DNA of 5,464 nucleotides from Opitutaceae bacterium UBA4094 (lineage in GTDB: Bacteria > Verrucomicrobiota > Verrucomicrobiia > Opitutales > Opitutaceae): assembly GCA_002382525.1 (NCBI GenBank), contig DFYA01000206.1, positions 1 to 5,464 on the forward strand, in the 5' to 3' direction. Position 1 is the stretch's first letter. Every line of letters starts with the position of its first letter. This document shows, piece by piece, positions 4,179 through 5,464 of this stretch. The notes beneath the pieces are model-generated. The model had not been told where the DNA came from, searched no databases, and saw only the letters and a program-made list of their open reading frames with translations. A program made the translations under genes and the position numbers.

Positions 4179-5464
4179 ATGAAATCACCCGGCTCCGCCT
4201 TGGGTTTGCTCCTGCTTTTGGCTGTCCTCGTCCCGCCTCTCCAGGCACAGGACACGTTCACCTCGCCCACCACCGAAACCGTCGTGCGCCCCGTGCTCGA
4301 CTTGTCCGCCTTGGAGGCCGTGCACCGGGCGAAACCCAGCCATGATCTGGTGACGGTTGAGCGCGCGGAATCCGACGCCGGCATCAATGTATCCGTAAAA
4401 CCAGGACAAGCCGCTTTTCCCGGCGTCGGCTTTTCACCGCTCAAAGGTGTCGAGTTCGATTTGTCCGGCACGGGTTACGTTGAGGTTCGCCTCGTGAACA
4501 CCGGTTCGCAGGTCATCAGCGCCACGCTCCGGGTCGACAATCCCGGCGGCAAGGCCTCGTGCGCCGGCGTCGCCTACCTGAAGCCGGGAGCCACCGGCAC
4601 GGCCCGCGCCTACTTTGCGTCACCTCGCAAAGGCGCCAGCCCGGTCGATCCCGCCAACGTCGGGCCGATCCTGCTTTTCCTCGGGAAAAACGAAAAGGAA
4701 GCCCGCTCCTTCCGCATTGAGTCGCTCACTGCAGGCGGCGCCCCCGGCGCCCAAGCCCCGGGCAATCCCGATCTCGTGCGCACCAAGCCTCCGGGTGGCG
4801 TGATGTTCTCTTTGTCCATGCCGTTCGACGCCGCGAAACAGCTCCTGCCCCGCGCCGGCGCTCAGGCCGAGGTCGACGCGGCCGGCAAGCCCGTGGAGGT
4901 GGCGTTCACCGGAAAGCCTGGGCAGAACGTCCTGCTTCGACCGAAGCAGGGCTTCTGGGATCTCGGGGATTATCTCCAGGTCACCGTCCGCGTGAAAAAC
5001 ACCGGCGCCACACCGGCTACACTGAGCACGCAGCTCGTCAGTCGGGGCGGCGTCTCCGATATCGGCGCGTCGGAAAAACCGATCGCTTCGGGTGAGACCG
5101 TCGACCTCGTCATCCCCTTTATTCCACGCGCACCGTTCGAGATCCTCTCCGATCCGCAGCAGCAGGTCCTTGAGTTCAAAAAAGGCTGGGGCGTGAAAGA
5201 AGCTCCCGGCACGCGTTTCACCAGCCACCAGACCACCGGCGTGCTCCTGCTTCCTGCGGAGGACGCCAAGCCGTCGTCATTCCAGATCATCGCCGTCACC
5301 GCCGGAATGCCGCCGTCCAAAGCTGCGCCCGCCTGGCTCGGTCAACGTCCGCCCGCTCCCGGCGAGTGGGTGAAAACCTTTGAGGACAATTTCGACGGCA
5401 CCACGTTAAACACCGAGGTGTGGAACACCTATGCCGACAACTGGTGGGACAAACGCGTCGGCTT
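4179..5464 (+). CDS. Secreted GH16-type glycoside hydrolase paralogue, 3' end cut by the window
   Basis: An open frame from ATG 4179 runs to the window edge without a stop: 428 complete codons. It starts 16 nt after the oxidoreductase stop, with a pyrimidine-rich leader and no Shine-Dalgarno motif. Residues 1-23 form a signal peptide (Lys2, leucine-rich core 8-18, likely cut L-Q-A|Q). A first beta-sandwich-like module (about 57-187) has F-P-G-V at 80-83 and L-R-V-D-N-P-G at 117-123, both echoed in module 1 of the upstream GH16 protein. A more diverged module (about 208-376) follows after a Gly/Pro linker. At 386-392 comes W-L-G-Q-R-P-P, then G-E-W-V-K-T and N-F-D-G at 404-407, matching the junction and first GH16 strand of the upstream enzyme (15 of 23 residues identical over that block). 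The catalytic E-x-D-x-x-E motif lies beyond the window, so activity cannot be judged. It is probably a second glycanase for the same or a related polysaccharide. Confidence 0.87.
   Translation, partial: MKSPGSALGLLLLLAVLVPPLQAQDTFTSPTTETVVRPVLDLSALEAVHRAKPSHDLVTVERAESDAGINVSVKPGQAAFPGVGFSPLKGVEFDLSGTGYVEVRLVNTGSQVISATLRVDNPGGKASCAGVAYLKPGATGTARAYFASPRKGASPVDPANVGPILLFLGKNEKEARSFRIESLTAGGAPGAQAPGNPDLVRTKPPGGVMFSLSMPFDAAKQLLPRAGAQAEVDAAGKPVEVAFTGKPGQNVLLRPKQGFWDLGDYLQVTVRVKNTGATPATLSTQLVSRGGVSDIGASEKPIASGETVDLVIPFIPRAPFEILSDPQQQVLEFKKGWGVKEAPGTRFTSHQTTGVLLLPAEDAKPSSFQIIAVTAGMPPSKAAPAWLGQRPPAPGEWVKTFEDNFDGTTLNTEVWNTYADNWWDKRVG
4931..4950. repeat. Perfect 9-bp inverted repeat inside the second GH16 gene
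   Basis: CCTGCTTCG (4931-4939) and CGAAGCAGG (4942-4950) are exact reverse complements separated by AC. As RNA this gives an 8-bp stem with a GACC tetraloop; as DNA it is a 20-bp near-palindrome of the size bound by LacI- or TetR-type dimers. It lies within coding sequence for module 2 of the second GH16 protein (about residues 252-257), far from any start codon, so a regulatory role is speculative and chance is a real possibility. Confidence 0.45.

Noticed and set aside
2816..4471. A 551-codon open frame on the minus strand opposite the FAD oxidoreductase and the start of the second GH16 gene.
   Set aside because: Its translation is rich in G, A, V and D, shows no recognisable domain and mirrors the codon phase of a convincing + strand flavoprotein. 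High-GC coding DNA commonly gives such antisense open frames.

Overview
The window is a gene-dense, high-GC stretch with every gene on the + strand. It suggests a member of the Verrucomicrobiota, most likely of the Opitutaceae type. This rests on a secreted glycoside hydrolase next to a short prepilin-type protein of the PVC-group style (R-A-F-T-L-T-E-L-L start, C-x-x-N-L-R after the helix, V-D-G-x-V-R-W-V near the C terminus), on the C-rich coding strand, and on start codons with no Shine-Dalgarno motif. The assignment is inference from gene style, not from a marker gene.

Layout: (1) 7-1977, a secreted family GH16 glycoside hydrolase with two tandem carbohydrate-binding-like modules before the catalytic domain; (2) a 77-nt, almost purine-free spacer; (3) 2055-2786, a prepilin-like (pseudopilin) protein; (4) a 71-nt spacer with a short GC-rich hairpin; (5) 2858-4162, an FAD-dependent oxidoreductase with no signal peptide; (6) a 16-nt spacer; (7) 4179 to the window edge, a second secreted GH16-type protein that shares the first enzyme's architecture and its module-to-catalytic-domain junction, but is cut by the window before its catalytic residues.

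The short gaps, common strand and lack of a recognisable terminator or promoter between genes suggest one transcript. As a working model, this is part of a polysaccharide-utilisation cluster. Two exported GH16 enzymes would bind and cut a beta-linked polysaccharide outside the cytoplasm, a surface or periplasmic pseudopilin would accompany them, and a cytoplasmic flavoenzyme would oxidise a sugar or another product. The polysaccharide cannot be named from the sequence: the GH16 active site is of the beta-bulge type found in laminarinases, agarases and carrageenases, and the N-terminal modules recall the beta-sandwich modules of agarases.

I see no RNA gene, CRISPR array, insertion sequence, transposase or att site, and no stretch over 300 bases without a gene. 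The less ordinary points are the repeated and possibly unclassified binding module, the invariant W-L-G-Q-R-P-P junction, the pairing of a pseudopilin with glycanases, and the pyrimidine-rich leaders without Shine-Dalgarno motifs.
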